Assembly: GCF_900016645.1 (NCBI RefSeq)
Contig: NZ_CDGJ01000019.1
DNA: 64,000 nt
Direction: 5' to 3' (one strand)
DNA from: Acididesulfobacillus acetoxydans
GTDB taxonomy: Bacteria > Bacillota > Desulfitobacteriia > Desulfitobacteriales > Desulfitobacteriaceae
This document shows, one piece after another, positions 8,537-17,658 of the stretch (position 1 is the first letter of the stretch; each line of letters begins with the position of its first letter). Under the pieces are notes generated by a model, which worked only from the letters and a program-made list of their open reading frames with translations, was not told where the DNA came from and did not search any database. A program made the position numbers and the translations under genes.

Positions 8537-9910
8537 TCAATACCGCCTTCTGGCCGAAGCGGCCGGAATGTGCATCCCGTCGCGATATTTGGCCACCGTG
8601 CGCCGGGATATTTTCATTCCCCGCTCGGTCAGGAGATCAGCCAGCTTCTGGTCCGAATAGGGTTCTTTACTGTCCTCACCCAGGATCAAAGTACGCAAGG
8701 TCCGCTTGATGCTTTCCGTCGTCAGACTCTGTTCGTGCCCGATACCCGTGGCAAAAAAGAATTTAAACTCAAAGATCCCCCTGGGCGTCTGCACATATTT
8801 GTTGGCCGTAGCGCGGCTGACCGTTGATTCATGAACTCCCACCTCGTCGGCAATATCTTTTAAGGTCAGGGGCCTGAGATGTTGGATACCGTGGCGCAGG
8901 AACTCCTCCTGACGTTTGACCACCGCGTTGGCCACCTTGTACAGGGTCAGCCGCCTTTGTTCGATACTGCGAATCAACCAGGCCGCCGCATTCAGTTTCT
9001 GCTCTACAAATTTGCGCACTTCGCCGTCTTCCTGATTCAGGGCTCTGCGATAAACCTGATTAATGCCCAGACGGGGAACAGAGATATCGTTGACCAATAT
9101 AATGTATTCCCCTTCGATTTCTTCGACCACCACATCCGGTACGACAAAGCGCACATCTCCCGCCGTGGAAAACCTCAATCCCGGTTTCGGATCGAGACGG
9201 CGGACAAGATCCGCCAGTTCCTGCACCCCGGCTAAACTTATCCCCAGGTCCGCGGCAATTCTCTGCATCCGCCCCGCGGCCAAATCCTCCAGATGTTCCA
9301 AAAACTTCGGCATTTCCGGCGGGCAGTCATTCAGAAACGGCAGCTGCAAGAGCAGGCACTCCCGCAGCGAGCGAGCGCCGACTCCCGGGGGATCTAAACT
9401 TTGGACAACCTGCAGAGCGCTTTCGACCTCGGCCGGAGCGGCCCCCCGCTCTCGGGCAATCTCCTGCGTACTGAGGGTCAGGTAGCCATTGTTGTCCAAA
9501 TTCCCGATGATATATTCCGCCAGGGGCAAAGAGGCCGCCGACTTTTGCACGTGCAGTTGGAGGAGGAGATGTTCCTGCAGCGTGGGAGCCGCCGCTACGA
9601 ACGGTTCGAACTGGGACTTTTCCGCCCGTTCCGCCGGTCGTTCGGAGTGGATATATCCTTCGTCCTGTCCCCGAAAATAATCCTGCCATTCAACCTCGAG
9701 CCTCGAATCCGTATTTTCCGGAGTTTCCTCCCGCTCATCGCTCACGGAATCGTCTTGAACCTCCAGCAAAGGGTTTTCCAGCAGTTGGTCATCCACAAAG
9801 GTGGAGAGTTCCAAGGCCGACAACTGCAGTATGGCGATAGCCTGCCGCAGTTCCGGAGTCATAACAAGTTTTTGGGTCTGCTCCAGATTAAGACCGTATC
9901 CCAAGCGCAC
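8537..9910 (-). CDS. rpoN: RNA polymerase sigma-54 factor
   Basis: It directs RNA polymerase to -24/-12 promoters that need an AAA+ activator. The 457 residues show all three regions: the glutamine/leucine-rich N-terminus QTQKLVMTPELRQAIAILQL that contacts activators, the central core-binding domain, and the C-terminal DNA-binding part with a helix-turn-helix (DIADEVGVHESTVSRA) and the RpoN box RRTVAKYR at 436-443. The GTG start has TAGGAAGG upstream. It begins 6 bp after whiA in the rapZ-yvcK-whiA-rpoN cluster. No sigma-54 activator gene is visible in the window. Confidence 0.97.
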   Translation of the reverse strand: MRLGYGLNLEQTQKLVMTPELRQAIAILQLSALELSTFVDDQLLENPLLEVQDDSVSDEREETPENTDSRLEVEWQDYFRGQDEGYIHSERPAERAEKSQFEPFVAAAPTLQEHLLLQLHVQKSAASLPLAEYIIGNLDNNGYLTLSTQEIARERGAAPAEVESALQVVQSLDPPGVGARSLRECLLLQLPFLNDCPPEMPKFLEHLEDLAAGRMQRIAADLGISLAGVQELADLVRRLDPKPGLRFSTAGDVRFVVPDVVVEEIEGEYIILVNDISVPRLGINQVYRRALNQEDGEVRKFVEQKLNAAAWLIRSIEQRRLTLYKVANAVVKRQEEFLRHGIQHLRPLTLKDIADEVGVHESTVSRATANKYVQTPRGIFEFKFFFATGIGHEQSLTTESIKRTLRTLILGEDSKEPYSDQKLADLLTERGMKISRRTVAKYRDGMHIPAASARRRY

Positions 9911-9916
9911 GCCTTC

Positions 9917-10897
9917 CTACCCCCTTCCTGAGCGGTTTCTCCCAGTCCCTGTTTTTCCCGGGTACCCCTTCAGCCGGATGCTTTCGGCCAGTTCGTCGAT
10001 CTTACGCAAGCGGTGGTTTACCCCGGATTTACCCACTTGCGGCCTGAGCATCTCTCCCAGTTCTTTCAGGCTGGCGTCCGGGTACTCCAACCTCGCCTGG
10101 GCAACCTGCCGCAAGGCCTCAGGCAGGGAAGTGAAGCCGACCGTATCGGCTACCAGCCGGATATTATCCACCTGCCTGACCGCCGCGTCCACCGTTTTGT
10201 TGAGATTGGCCGTCTCACAATTTACCAGCCGGTTAACCTGGTTACGCATCTCTTTGAACACCCGAACATTCTCGAATTCCAGCAACGCATGATGGGCCCC
10301 GACTAAAGCCAAGAATCCGACGATGTGTTCGCTCTCTTTAATATAGACAACGTGCCAGTTTTTACGCGCGCTCACCTTGGCCCCCAACCGAAATTTGTTG
10401 ATAAGCCCGCAAAGCGCTTGGGCATGCCCCAGGTCGTTAGTAATGATCTCCAGGTGGTAAGTTCCTTCCGGATTATTGATCGACCCGCCCGCCAAAAATG
10501 CGCCCCGGAGATAGGCTTTTTGGTCGCCGCGGCGTCTGACCAGGCTCCCGCAGATTCCCGGTTGGATGAGGGCGTCTTCGTCCAATAAGCCCAAACGCTG
10601 TAAATCCTCGACACCCCGCGGATAGATCCTGACCAGGTAAGAGTTGTTTTTGCGCAGGCGAAGTTTGCGTCTGACCACTATATCCACCTGGCCGCCCAAC
10701 ACATTCTTAGCCAGGCGATAGACTTTCCGCGCCACCGCCGCATTCTCGGTCGTTACGTTAAGAGCGTACTCCCGGTGGGAACTGATTTGCAAAGTACCGT
10801 CCATTCTCACCAGCGCGGCCAATTCCGCCAGCTCAGCGCTGGGACTGTGTTCCGTTACGCGCGCCAATTCTTCTTTCGTCGTCGCACTGAAAGACAT
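9917..10897 (-). CDS. whiA: DNA-binding protein WhiA
   Basis: Conserved Gram-positive regulator linked to cell division and, in actinobacteria, to sporulation. The 326 residues contain an N-terminal LAGLIDADG-like fold without nuclease residues (LRGAFLAGGSINNPEG, about 125-140) and a C-terminal helix-turn-helix (LKELGEMLRPQVGKSGVNHRL). The ATG has GGGGGGTGAG 6 nt upstream. It lies 30 bp downstream of yvcK, the conserved Firmicute arrangement rapZ-yvcK-whiA. Confidence 0.96.
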   Translation of the reverse strand: MSFSATTKEELARVTEHSPSAELAELAALVRMDGTLQISSHREYALNVTTENAAVARKVYRLAKNVLGGQVDIVVRRKLRLRKNNSYLVRIYPRGVEDLQRLGLLDEDALIQPGICGSLVRRRGDQKAYLRGAFLAGGSINNPEGTYHLEIITNDLGHAQALCGLINKFRLGAKVSARKNWHVVYIKESEHIVGFLALVGAHHALLEFENVRVFKEMRNQVNRLVNCETANLNKTVDAAVRQVDNIRLVADTVGFTSLPEALRQVAQARLEYPDASLKELGEMLRPQVGKSGVNHRLRKIDELAESIRLKGYPGKTGTGRNRSGRG

Positions 10898-10927
10898 TGT
10901 CTCACCCCCCGCGCTATGCCCATCCCT

Positions 10928-12295
10928 TTACGGCTCCTGGCGCAATTTGTGACTCAGAAGGTAGGCATCGACCAGGGCAATACGTTCTCCCACGGGCTTG
11001 AGCTTGAACAGAAGACGAATGAGTTCACGGGCCAAGCGCCGCGAATCGTGACGCACAGCCGGGCCTGTCTGAACAAGGTCGGCTTCGTGGAATTTGGCCC
11101 CCAGCCGTTCGACGGCTTTGGCTTCTCCCCGCACGGGCTCGGAGCCTTCCTTGGCATAGCGGACCCGCACCTCCTCCGGAATCTCTTCCTTATTGGCCAG
11201 AACCACGTCCACAAACCCCGGGCCGCAGTGATCCAAAATCGCTTTGAGATGGTCGGCCACCCCGTAACCGTCCGTCTCTCCCGGCTCGGTCATAACGTTG
11301 CAGACGTAAACACAGGGAGCGCTGACCGAGCGGATCTTTTCCCTCAGTCCCTTGACCAAGAGATTGGGCAGCACGCTGGTGTAGAGGCTGCCAGGTCCCA
11401 GCACGATCAAATCCGCGTCCTCCAGCGCCGCTAAAGCTTCCGGGATGGGATGGCAATCCCCGGGTTCCACATGAACGTGCCGGATTTGCCCCCGGGCGGC
11501 GCGCACCGCCGTTTCCCCCCGGACCCGGCGCCCGTCGGCTAAGTCCGCAACCAGGACGACCTGATCCAAGGTGGAAGGATAAACGTCGCCTCTGAGGGCA
11601 AAAACACTGCCCACCTGCTCGATTCCTTTCTGAAAATCTCCGGCCATGTCCGTGAGCCCGGCCAGAAGCAGATTGCCCAGGCTGTGGCCCTTAAGAGTAC
11701 CCGTTTCAAACCGGTAGGAAAAGAGTTTTTCCATGGTGTTTTCCGTGTCGGCCAGCGCGACCAGGCAATTGCGCACATCCCCGGGAGGCAAAATTCCCAT
11801 TTCGTGGCGCAGTTTACCGGAGCTGCCGCCGTCATCCGCCACCGTTACGATGGCGGTCAAATTATTGGTATATTCTTTCAAACCCCGCAACAAGGCGGAC
11901 AGTCCCGTTCCTCCCCCGATAACCACGATCTTCGGCCCGCGGCTGAGATGCTGCCTGGTGTAGATGACGTCCACAATCCTGCCTTCGTCAGAGGGTAAAA
12001 GGACAGAAATAATGGAATTGAGCATGCGTTTGAAACCTACAACAATAGCCACAATTCCCAGGGCACTGATTAGGACGCCTACGGGCACGGCCACCCGTTG
12101 GGTGCTGCCCGTCACTCGGTAGACTGCCTCCCTGAATTCCAGCTCCAAGTAGCCCAGAGCAATGCCATCGTTCATGACGGCAAACCCTGTGGCAAAGAGA
12201 AAGATGCCCAAGGTCGCCAAAAGAAACCAGCGTTTTACTTTCAGATTGGGATAGAGCCATTTGACAAAGCTTGGCAGTTTAATCCGCTTAGCCAT
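10928..12295 (-). CDS. yvcK: Gluconeogenesis factor YvcK/CofD-like, with N-terminal membrane helices
   Basis: YvcK-family proteins bind UDP-sugars and control carbon use and cell shape. Residues 20-100 carry two hydrophobic helices, an extension seen in clostridial members. The CofD-like Rossmann domain then begins PKIVVIGGGTGLSALLRGLK, followed by TVADDGGSSGKLR, the substrate pocket typical of the family, and LGPGSLYTSVLPNLL. ATG at 12295 is preferred over a TTG at 12307 because it begins MAKRIKLP and has GAGAG upstream. The start lies only 8 bp past the rapZ stop, so translation is probably coupled. Confidence 0.93.
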   Translation of the reverse strand: MAKRIKLPSFVKWLYPNLKVKRWFLLATLGIFLFATGFAVMNDGIALGYLELEFREAVYRVTGSTQRVAVPVGVLISALGIVAIVVGFKRMLNSIISVLLPSDEGRIVDVIYTRQHLSRGPKIVVIGGGTGLSALLRGLKEYTNNLTAIVTVADDGGSSGKLRHEMGILPPGDVRNCLVALADTENTMEKLFSYRFETGTLKGHSLGNLLLAGLTDMAGDFQKGIEQVGSVFALRGDVYPSTLDQVVLVADLADGRRVRGETAVRAARGQIRHVHVEPGDCHPIPEALAALEDADLIVLGPGSLYTSVLPNLLVKGLREKIRSVSAPCVYVCNVMTEPGETDGYGVADHLKAILDHCGPGFVDVVLANKEEIPEEVRVRYAKEGSEPVRGEAKAVERLGAKFHEADLVQTGPAVRHDSRRLARELIRLLFKLKPVGERIALVDAYLLSHKLRQEP

Positions 12296-12303
12296 CGCGT
12301 CTC

Positions 12304-13194
12304 TCAACCCTTTCGGTTACGTTCACAGTCCCGGTGCTTAACACTCACCGGGTACCCTTGTTCCTGTAAAAAGTCCCTAACCCGCTCGCCGATTGCCACT
12401 GAACGATGCTGGCCGCCGGTACAGCCGACGCCTATCACCAAGTGGGTCTTTCCTTCATTGAGGTAATGCGGCAGCATAAATTCCAGCAGAGCTAAATAAC
12501 GCTGCATGAACTCCCGGGCAATCGGGTTGCCGAACACATAATCCCGCACCAAGGGGTGCGATCCGGTCAAAGGGCGCAAGTCGCTGACATAATAGGGATT
12601 GGGCAGAAAGCGTACATCGATCAGCAGATCCGCGTCCAACGGTACACCGTACTTGAACCCGAAAGTTATCACGGAAACGGTCATTTGGCCCGGGCCTTGC
12701 TTTTTGCCGAAAAGCTCGGCCACCTGTTTGCGCAGAGCCTGAGCGGAAAGGCTGCTCGTGTCGATAATCTTGTGGGCTTTACTCCGGAGTTCCTCGAGCT
12801 GCAGGCGTTCGGCTTGAATGCCGTCCAAAATCCTGCCTTGGGGAGACAAGGGATGCCGCCGCCGCGACTCCTTGTACCTCCGCACCAGCGCTTCGTCCGA
12901 GGCCTCCAGGAAAAGGATCTCGTAAGAAAACCCTTCCTGTTTCAAGTTTTGCAGGGCTTCGCTGAGAGAAGCGAAAAAGTCCCCGCCCCGCAGATCACAA
13001 ACAATGGCGGCTTTCGATATTTTCCCCTGTGACTGGGCACAAAGAGCGGCAAACTTAACAATGAACATGGGCGGCAAATTGTCCACACAGAAAAACCCTT
13101 GGTCTTCCAGGCTCTGCATCGCTTGGGTGCGTCCCGCCCCGGACAGGCCGGTGATCACGATGAGCTGCAGTTCCGCCTGTTCCAAAATCCTCAC
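12304..13194 (-). CDS. rapZ: RapZ/YvcJ nucleotide-binding protein (Walker A Lys replaced by Arg)
   Basis: RapZ/YvcJ proteins bind nucleotides; E. coli RapZ also controls GlmS through small RNAs. The family signature ITGLSGAGRT...EDQGFFCVDNLPP is intact apart from the P-loop lysine, which is arginine (codon CGC). The C-terminal domain has IGVGCTGGQHRSVAI, the most conserved RapZ block. The open frame extends to 13611, but residues before VRILEQAEL are a shadow of the neighbour. GTG at 13194 overlaps the preceding stop as GTGA, giving 296 residues, the usual length. Translational coupling to the lipoprotein upstream is likely. Confidence 0.93.
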   Translation of the reverse strand: MRILEQAELQLIVITGLSGAGRTQAMQSLEDQGFFCVDNLPPMFIVKFAALCAQSQGKISKAAIVCDLRGGDFFASLSEALQNLKQEGFSYEILFLEASDEALVRRYKESRRRHPLSPQGRILDGIQAERLQLEELRSKAHKIIDTSSLSAQALRKQVAELFGKKQGPGQMTVSVITFGFKYGVPLDADLLIDVRFLPNPYYVSDLRPLTGSHPLVRDYVFGNPIAREFMQRYLALLEFMLPHYLNEGKTHLVIGVGCTGGQHRSVAIGERVRDFLQEQGYPVSVKHRDCERNRKG

Positions 13195-14399
13195 CCCCCC
13201 GCGTTTCCGACGGCCTTGACGGCCTCCGTCTGGGCCCTGTTCAAAGCATCCTGCGGACTCAGTGCTCCGGACGCGGCTTGAGCCCAAGCCGCATCCTCCG
13301 CCGGCAGCAGCTTCCGCTCCGGGGCATCCCCCGCCAGGGGCCAGATATCCTGTAAAGATTGACTGACCGGAGGGCCTATCCCCTGTCGGCCGGCCCCGCT
13401 GAGATAGTAAGCGCCGGAGGCGGGTAAAAGCTGCCCGGCCTGAGCAACCGCCGCTTCCACCTCGGGTTTGAGCAGGGCATCCTCCACGACCCGGACGGGT
13501 TGAACCATCGCCCCGGTCGTCTTTACCGCCGAATTGGCGATGCCCAGCGTCGTTCCCGGCAAAACCCGGCCTTTTCCAGCGGACAAAGCGGTTAATGACA
13601 GTGCCTGCCAAGGAATTTTCAAGGCGGTCAGAGACGGGGCCTGCCCTGCCCAGCCCAGCAGATATGGAACCTGTTTATCGGCAAAGAGAGTCAGGGCATT
13701 CGGATCCACCCGCAACTGGCCCGCACCCCGCCAAGCCAGCAGTTGCTGCAAAAAGGCCAGGTCTGCAGCCGAGTTGAGTTGGGGCGCATTATGGGTCCAC
13801 ACCCCTCCTCCCTGCGCAGTCCACCAGGGCGCCAGACTTTCCGTGTCGAGTATCGTCGCGGCTAACCCGCCTTTGGCAAAGAGATCCGTCAGACTCGCCG
13901 GAGCGGCGGCGCTGTCCGTACGATAGAAGAGCAGGGGCACATCCGTCAGCCAAGGCTGCGCGTAGAGCCGGTTGTAAAAACGAAACTGCGCCAACTCCGC
14001 CGGATAAGCATCGGAAAGATACTGTACAACGGGCGTCAGTTCCCCTTTCGCGTAAAGCTGCCACAGAATCTCACGCGGCGCCAGAAACACTTCCGGACCT
14101 TCCCCGCCCGCCTCCGCTTCGAAAGACATCGTAACGAAACTTTGTTCCGGAACGTATTTCAGTTTAATGATGATGGCCGGATTCTCTTGCATGATCCTTT
14201 GCACCTGACTTTTGAGCGCGGCTTTTTCCGCCCCGCGCAGGGTGTGCCAGACTGTCACGACGGCGGGGGCCTCCCCGCCGGGCTGTCCCCGTTGGGGGGC
14301 CCGAAAGCAGCCTGTCGCCAGGACGAGGGTCAGGCTGAAGATTATAAGTAAACGCGCACTCCACCCAATGGCCCGGCGCCGATGATTCTGTTTTGTCAA
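13191..14399 (-). CDS. Extracellular solute-binding lipoprotein (family 1-like), orphan
   Basis: Predicted membrane-anchored substrate-binding protein. The N-terminal signal (RRRAIGWSARLLIIFSLTLVLA) ends in a lipobox LATGC at about residue 31. The mature protein starts with the VVTVWHTLRGAEKAALK pattern of maltose/sugar-type binding proteins and has a C-terminal aromatic and Pro/Gly-rich half. Length 402 fits. The start is TTG at 14399 with AAGGAG about 8 nt upstream. No permease or ATPase gene accompanies it. It overlaps rapZ by 4 bp, so it is the first gene of the rapZ-yvcK-whiA-rpoN unit. The ligand is unknown. Confidence 0.8.
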   Translation of the reverse strand: MTKQNHRRRAIGWSARLLIIFSLTLVLATGCFRAPQRGQPGGEAPAVVTVWHTLRGAEKAALKSQVQRIMQENPAIIIKLKYVPEQSFVTMSFEAEAGGEGPEVFLAPREILWQLYAKGELTPVVQYLSDAYPAELAQFRFYNRLYAQPWLTDVPLLFYRTDSAAAPASLTDLFAKGGLAATILDTESLAPWWTAQGGGVWTHNAPQLNSAADLAFLQQLLAWRGAGQLRVDPNALTLFADKQVPYLLGWAGQAPSLTALKIPWQALSLTALSAGKGRVLPGTTLGIANSAVKTTGAMVQPVRVVEDALLKPEVEAAVAQAGQLLPASGAYYLSGAGRQGIGPPVSQSLQDIWPLAGDAPERKLLPAEDAAWAQAASGALSPQDALNRAQTEAVKAVGNAGG

Positions 14400-14582
14400 C
14401 TCGGCTCTCCTTCCTAAATACTCCTCGGGGACTCCGCGGGATTTTTGGGTGCCCTGGGGTAAGGCCTTGTCACTGTCTTAATCGGCACATCAGCCGGGCA
14501 GATCCGCGCTCTCTGTGCTGCCAAAGAGGGCTTAAAGCGGTTCCCGCCGCTGTTACCCAGCGTACCACGCTGACATTCCGCG

Positions 14583-16520
14583 CTAAGTCACCCTGTAGAC
14601 GGCGGTCTTTTTTCCTTCGCCATAGAAAAACAGATACCATATTTCCCCGCTCCCCGCCGCCGGCCCCGCTTCTTCCGGAGCAAGCCTCCTCTCGGGAACC
14701 CGGCTCAGCCTGCCCCACACGTCGTCCGTGAAGCGGGCCAGCGCGGCGGCCCGCGACCGCTGCCGGCGATCCATCCCGGCCATTTCGGGTATTTTGGCCA
14801 GCCATCCCGGATCGGAAAAAACCTTGTTCAGGCTGGGCGCCTCACCGCCCGCCGGGTTTCTCGGGCGTCCCCCTCCCTCCCGCGCTCGCTCTTCCGGACC
14901 GGGCGGCGTGGGGTATCCCTTGGGCACTTGCAAAAAGTCCGGCAGAGTTCCCGGTCGCTCCCAGAGGTAAAAATCCAAGCGCAGGGCGTCGCGCCAATTT
15001 TCCGCCTCCCTTGCGGCAAAACGGGCCAGCGAAAACTCAATAAACCGCCAGAGCGCGGCGAAAAGGGCTTTCCCGTGCAGCTCCCTGTCAAACCACCCTT
15101 GGGCCTGCCAAAACTCGGCCATCCTCAGGTAAAAGTCGAACGGTGAAGAAAAACTTCGCTCCAATTCAGCCTGGCGCAAACTGTAGATAAACTTGCCTGA
15201 ATTATAATATGGGTTAAGAAGCTTCTCCATGCGCCCAAGCCACAAAAGCCGGTCATGGCTGAGGGACGCGGTCTGCAAGATGGTGTAGGGAGAATCGGGT
15301 GAGTAAACCAAACCCAGTTGTGCACTCCGCTGCCGCAGGCCGGAACCTTTGAGGAGTTTCAAAAAACCGAGTTGCAGCATGGCAGGCGCCAAGGCATAGA
15401 CCTCGTTAAACGATTGACCGAACCGGTCCCAGTCCTCACCCGGCAAACCCGCGATTAGGTCCAGGTGAACCGGGATCCCCGCCTCCTGAATCTGCCGGAC
15501 ACGCCCGCGCCAATTTCGGAAGTTCTGTACCCTGCGAATCAGCTCCAAAGTGGGTCCATGGGTGGATTGAACGCCTATCTCAAGTTGCAGAAGCCCGGCC
15601 GGGTAAGCCGACAAGTACTCCACCCACTCTTGATCCAAAAGCTCTCCGGCCATCTCACAGTGAACCCGGAAGCCCGGCGGCCCGCCGGCCAAGGCCGCTT
15701 CCTCACGCACGATCTCAAGGATATGCATGGCATGTTTCTTACGCGCGTTGAAAGTTCGATCGACAAATTTGACAGTCTTGGCTCCCGCCGCCAACAAATG
15801 GCGCAGGATCCCGCGAAAGCGCTCGGGGGATAAATAGCGGACCCCCCGCGTCACTGAGGATAAGCAGTAAGCACAGGCAAAAGGACAGCCGCGGCTCGTC
15901 TCCACATAGACCAAACGCCCCGCCAGCGATTCCTCTGTCGCGTACGGATCCGGCAAGAGGTCAAGATTCTCAAGCTGCGGGCGGCCGGGGTTAATGACGA
16001 TTTGACCCTGTCTCCGCCAGGCAATCCCGGCGACCCGCTCCAGACTTCCGCCGGCTCGCTCCGGGCTTGTCCCGGCTTGCTCGCTTCCCCCGATTTCCTC
16101 CGGTCCTCTGCCGGGGTTCCCTTTTTCCCCTTCAGAAGCCCACACTCTGAGAAGCTCGGGAAACGTCCGTTCTCCCTCACCTATCACCACCACATCAATC
16201 TCCGGCTGCCCGGCCAGCAGTGCCTCCGTTTCATAGCTGACTTCCGGCCCCCCCAAAACAAATCGAACCCGGGGACAGACCGGCCGCAGCTGCCGGATCA
16301 GAGCCAATGTCTGGGTAATGTTCCAAATATAACAGGAGAAGCCAACGACTTCGGCCTTGGCTTCATAGATCCGGGCGGCTATATGGCTGAGAGGCTGGTT
16401 TATAGTAAACTCCTTTAAAAAAACATCGGGAAATTCTGATTTAATCTCCTCCCGCAAATAGCGCAGCGCCAAGTTCGTATGCACATATTTCGCGTTAAGC
16501 GAGACCAGCAAGATGCGCAA
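14583..16520 (-). CDS. B12-binding domain radical SAM protein
   Basis: The N-terminal cobalamin-binding fold starts RILLVSLNAKYVHTNLALRY and includes VGFSCYIWN and VLGGPEVSYE, as in B12-binding radical SAM proteins (DUF4080-type C-terminus). The radical SAM cluster motif is CPFACAYC, following ETSRG. A linker of about 35 residues before it is rich in Gly, Pro and Glu (EGEKGNPGRGPEEIGGSEQ). The start is TTG at 16520 with GGGGAG 7 nt upstream, giving 645 residues. The substrate is unknown; methylation or a complex rearrangement is possible from family knowledge only. It appears to be a single gene, with a 91-bp spacer before it. Confidence 0.82.
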   Translation of the reverse strand: MRILLVSLNAKYVHTNLALRYLREEIKSEFPDVFLKEFTINQPLSHIAARIYEAKAEVVGFSCYIWNITQTLALIRQLRPVCPRVRFVLGGPEVSYETEALLAGQPEIDVVVIGEGERTFPELLRVWASEGEKGNPGRGPEEIGGSEQAGTSPERAGGSLERVAGIAWRRQGQIVINPGRPQLENLDLLPDPYATEESLAGRLVYVETSRGCPFACAYCLSSVTRGVRYLSPERFRGILRHLLAAGAKTVKFVDRTFNARKKHAMHILEIVREEAALAGGPPGFRVHCEMAGELLDQEWVEYLSAYPAGLLQLEIGVQSTHGPTLELIRRVQNFRNWRGRVRQIQEAGIPVHLDLIAGLPGEDWDRFGQSFNEVYALAPAMLQLGFLKLLKGSGLRQRSAQLGLVYSPDSPYTILQTASLSHDRLLWLGRMEKLLNPYYNSGKFIYSLRQAELERSFSSPFDFYLRMAEFWQAQGWFDRELHGKALFAALWRFIEFSLARFAAREAENWRDALRLDFYLWERPGTLPDFLQVPKGYPTPPGPEERAREGGGRPRNPAGGEAPSLNKVFSDPGWLAKIPEMAGMDRRQRSRAAALARFTDDVWGRLSRVPERRLAPEEAGPAAGSGEIWYLFFYGEGKKTAVYRVT

Positions 16521-16611
16521 GCAGACAACTCCCCGTATAATTAGTTTGGTTCCCCGTTCCTCTTCAGTATAGCCTTTTGCCGGCCTTATTGCAATTCTTG
16601 TGCCAGGTTTC

Positions 16612-17658
16612 TCAGCCCAACTGTACCGCGGCGGGGACGCCGGCGGCGACATCCGCCTTGATGCCGGACAAGCCGGCACAGCCGGTCATGAGCATCGCCT
16701 CTTTGAGCTCCTTGCCCAAGGTCTTCAGCACCAAGGTGACCCCTTCTTCTCCGGCCCCGGCGGCCCCAATCAGAAGAGGCCGGCCGATCAAAACCGCGTC
16801 CGCGCCTAAAGCCAGCATTTTCAGGACATCGAGTCCGCTGCGCACCCCACCGTCCGCCAGGACAATCATGTGGTCGCGCACCTTGGCCGAGATTTTCGTG
16901 AGGACCTCCGCACTGCCCGGCGTGTGATCCAGCACCCGGCCCCCGTGATTTGACACGACTATGGCCGCCGCCCCGGCTTCGGCCGCGATCTCCGCTTCGT
17001 CAACGGTCATAATTCCCTTAACGATAAAAGGAAGCGCACTGTGCGCGATAATCTCCCGCAATTCCCCGGGAGTTTTGGGACTTACCGGCTGACCGGCCCG
17101 AGCCATGGGAATAATCCCGGCCGCATCGATATCCATACCCACGGCCGCCGCACCCGCCTCTTGCGCCAGGTCTATGTACCTGTAAACCTCTTCATTCGCC
17201 CGCGGTTTAATGATCGGGATTCCCAGCCCGCCTCTGTGCCCGATTTCCGCTAACCCCGAACGGTACATGACCGGATCGGGGCCGTCCCCGGTCATCGCCA
17301 ATGTTCCCGCCGCCAGGGCGCCCTTCACCACGGCCCCGGCCCATTCCTCTTCCGTCAAAGCCCCCCCGGCGTTGAAAGCCATTCCGGTCATGGGAGCCGC
17401 CAGGATGGGGCAGGAAAGTTCCCGTCCGAATAAATTCAGACGGGTATCAACAGAATCAATCCTGATCCCGTGCAAGGTGCGCAGGTTGACGTGAACCGCC
17501 GCCAAAGCTTCCACATTATGCCTGAAGGCGGCGCCCGTACCGATTCCGCCCATGCCGGGCATTTCGCCGGCACAGGCCCGGCCGTTGCATTCGGGGCAGA
17601 CCCGGCAACAACCTTTCAGTTTCTCACGCGCCCTTTGGCGCAGTTCTTTCAAATCCAC
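16612..17658 (-). CDS. FMN-dependent alpha-hydroxy-acid oxidizing protein
   Basis: TIM-barrel FMN enzyme of the lactate/glycolate oxidase and isopentenyl-diphosphate isomerase-like superfamily. Visible elements are LSCPILAAPMTGMAFN, PFIVKGIMTVDEAEIAAEAGA with the flavin-contacting lysine, IVVSNHGGRVLDHTPGSAEVL with the catalytic His, and the phosphate-binding LADGGVRSGLDVLKMLALGA. An N-terminal cysteine cluster (CCRVCPECNGRAC, residues 17-29) is unusual and could hold a metal or Fe-S cluster; this is typical of the clostridial subgroup. The GTG start has GGGGAG upstream. The start overlaps the HAD gene by 10 bp. The true substrate is unknown. Confidence 0.85.
   Translation of the reverse strand: MDLKELRQRAREKLKGCCRVCPECNGRACAGEMPGMGGIGTGAAFRHNVEALAAVHVNLRTLHGIRIDSVDTRLNLFGRELSCPILAAPMTGMAFNAGGALTEEEWAGAVVKGALAAGTLAMTGDGPDPVMYRSGLAEIGHRGGLGIPIIKPRANEEVYRYIDLAQEAGAAAVGMDIDAAGIIPMARAGQPVSPKTPGELREIIAHSALPFIVKGIMTVDEAEIAAEAGAAAIVVSNHGGRVLDHTPGSAEVLTKISAKVRDHMIVLADGGVRSGLDVLKMLALGADAVLIGRPLLIGAAGAGEEGVTLVLKTLGKELKEAMLMTGCAGLSGIKADVAAGVPAAVQLG

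Noticed and set aside
12304..13611. A 435-residue RapZ with a long N-terminal extension
   Set aside because: The first 139 residues are the out-of-frame shadow of the solute-binding protein gene; the conserved RapZ start coincides with a GTGA overlap at 13194.
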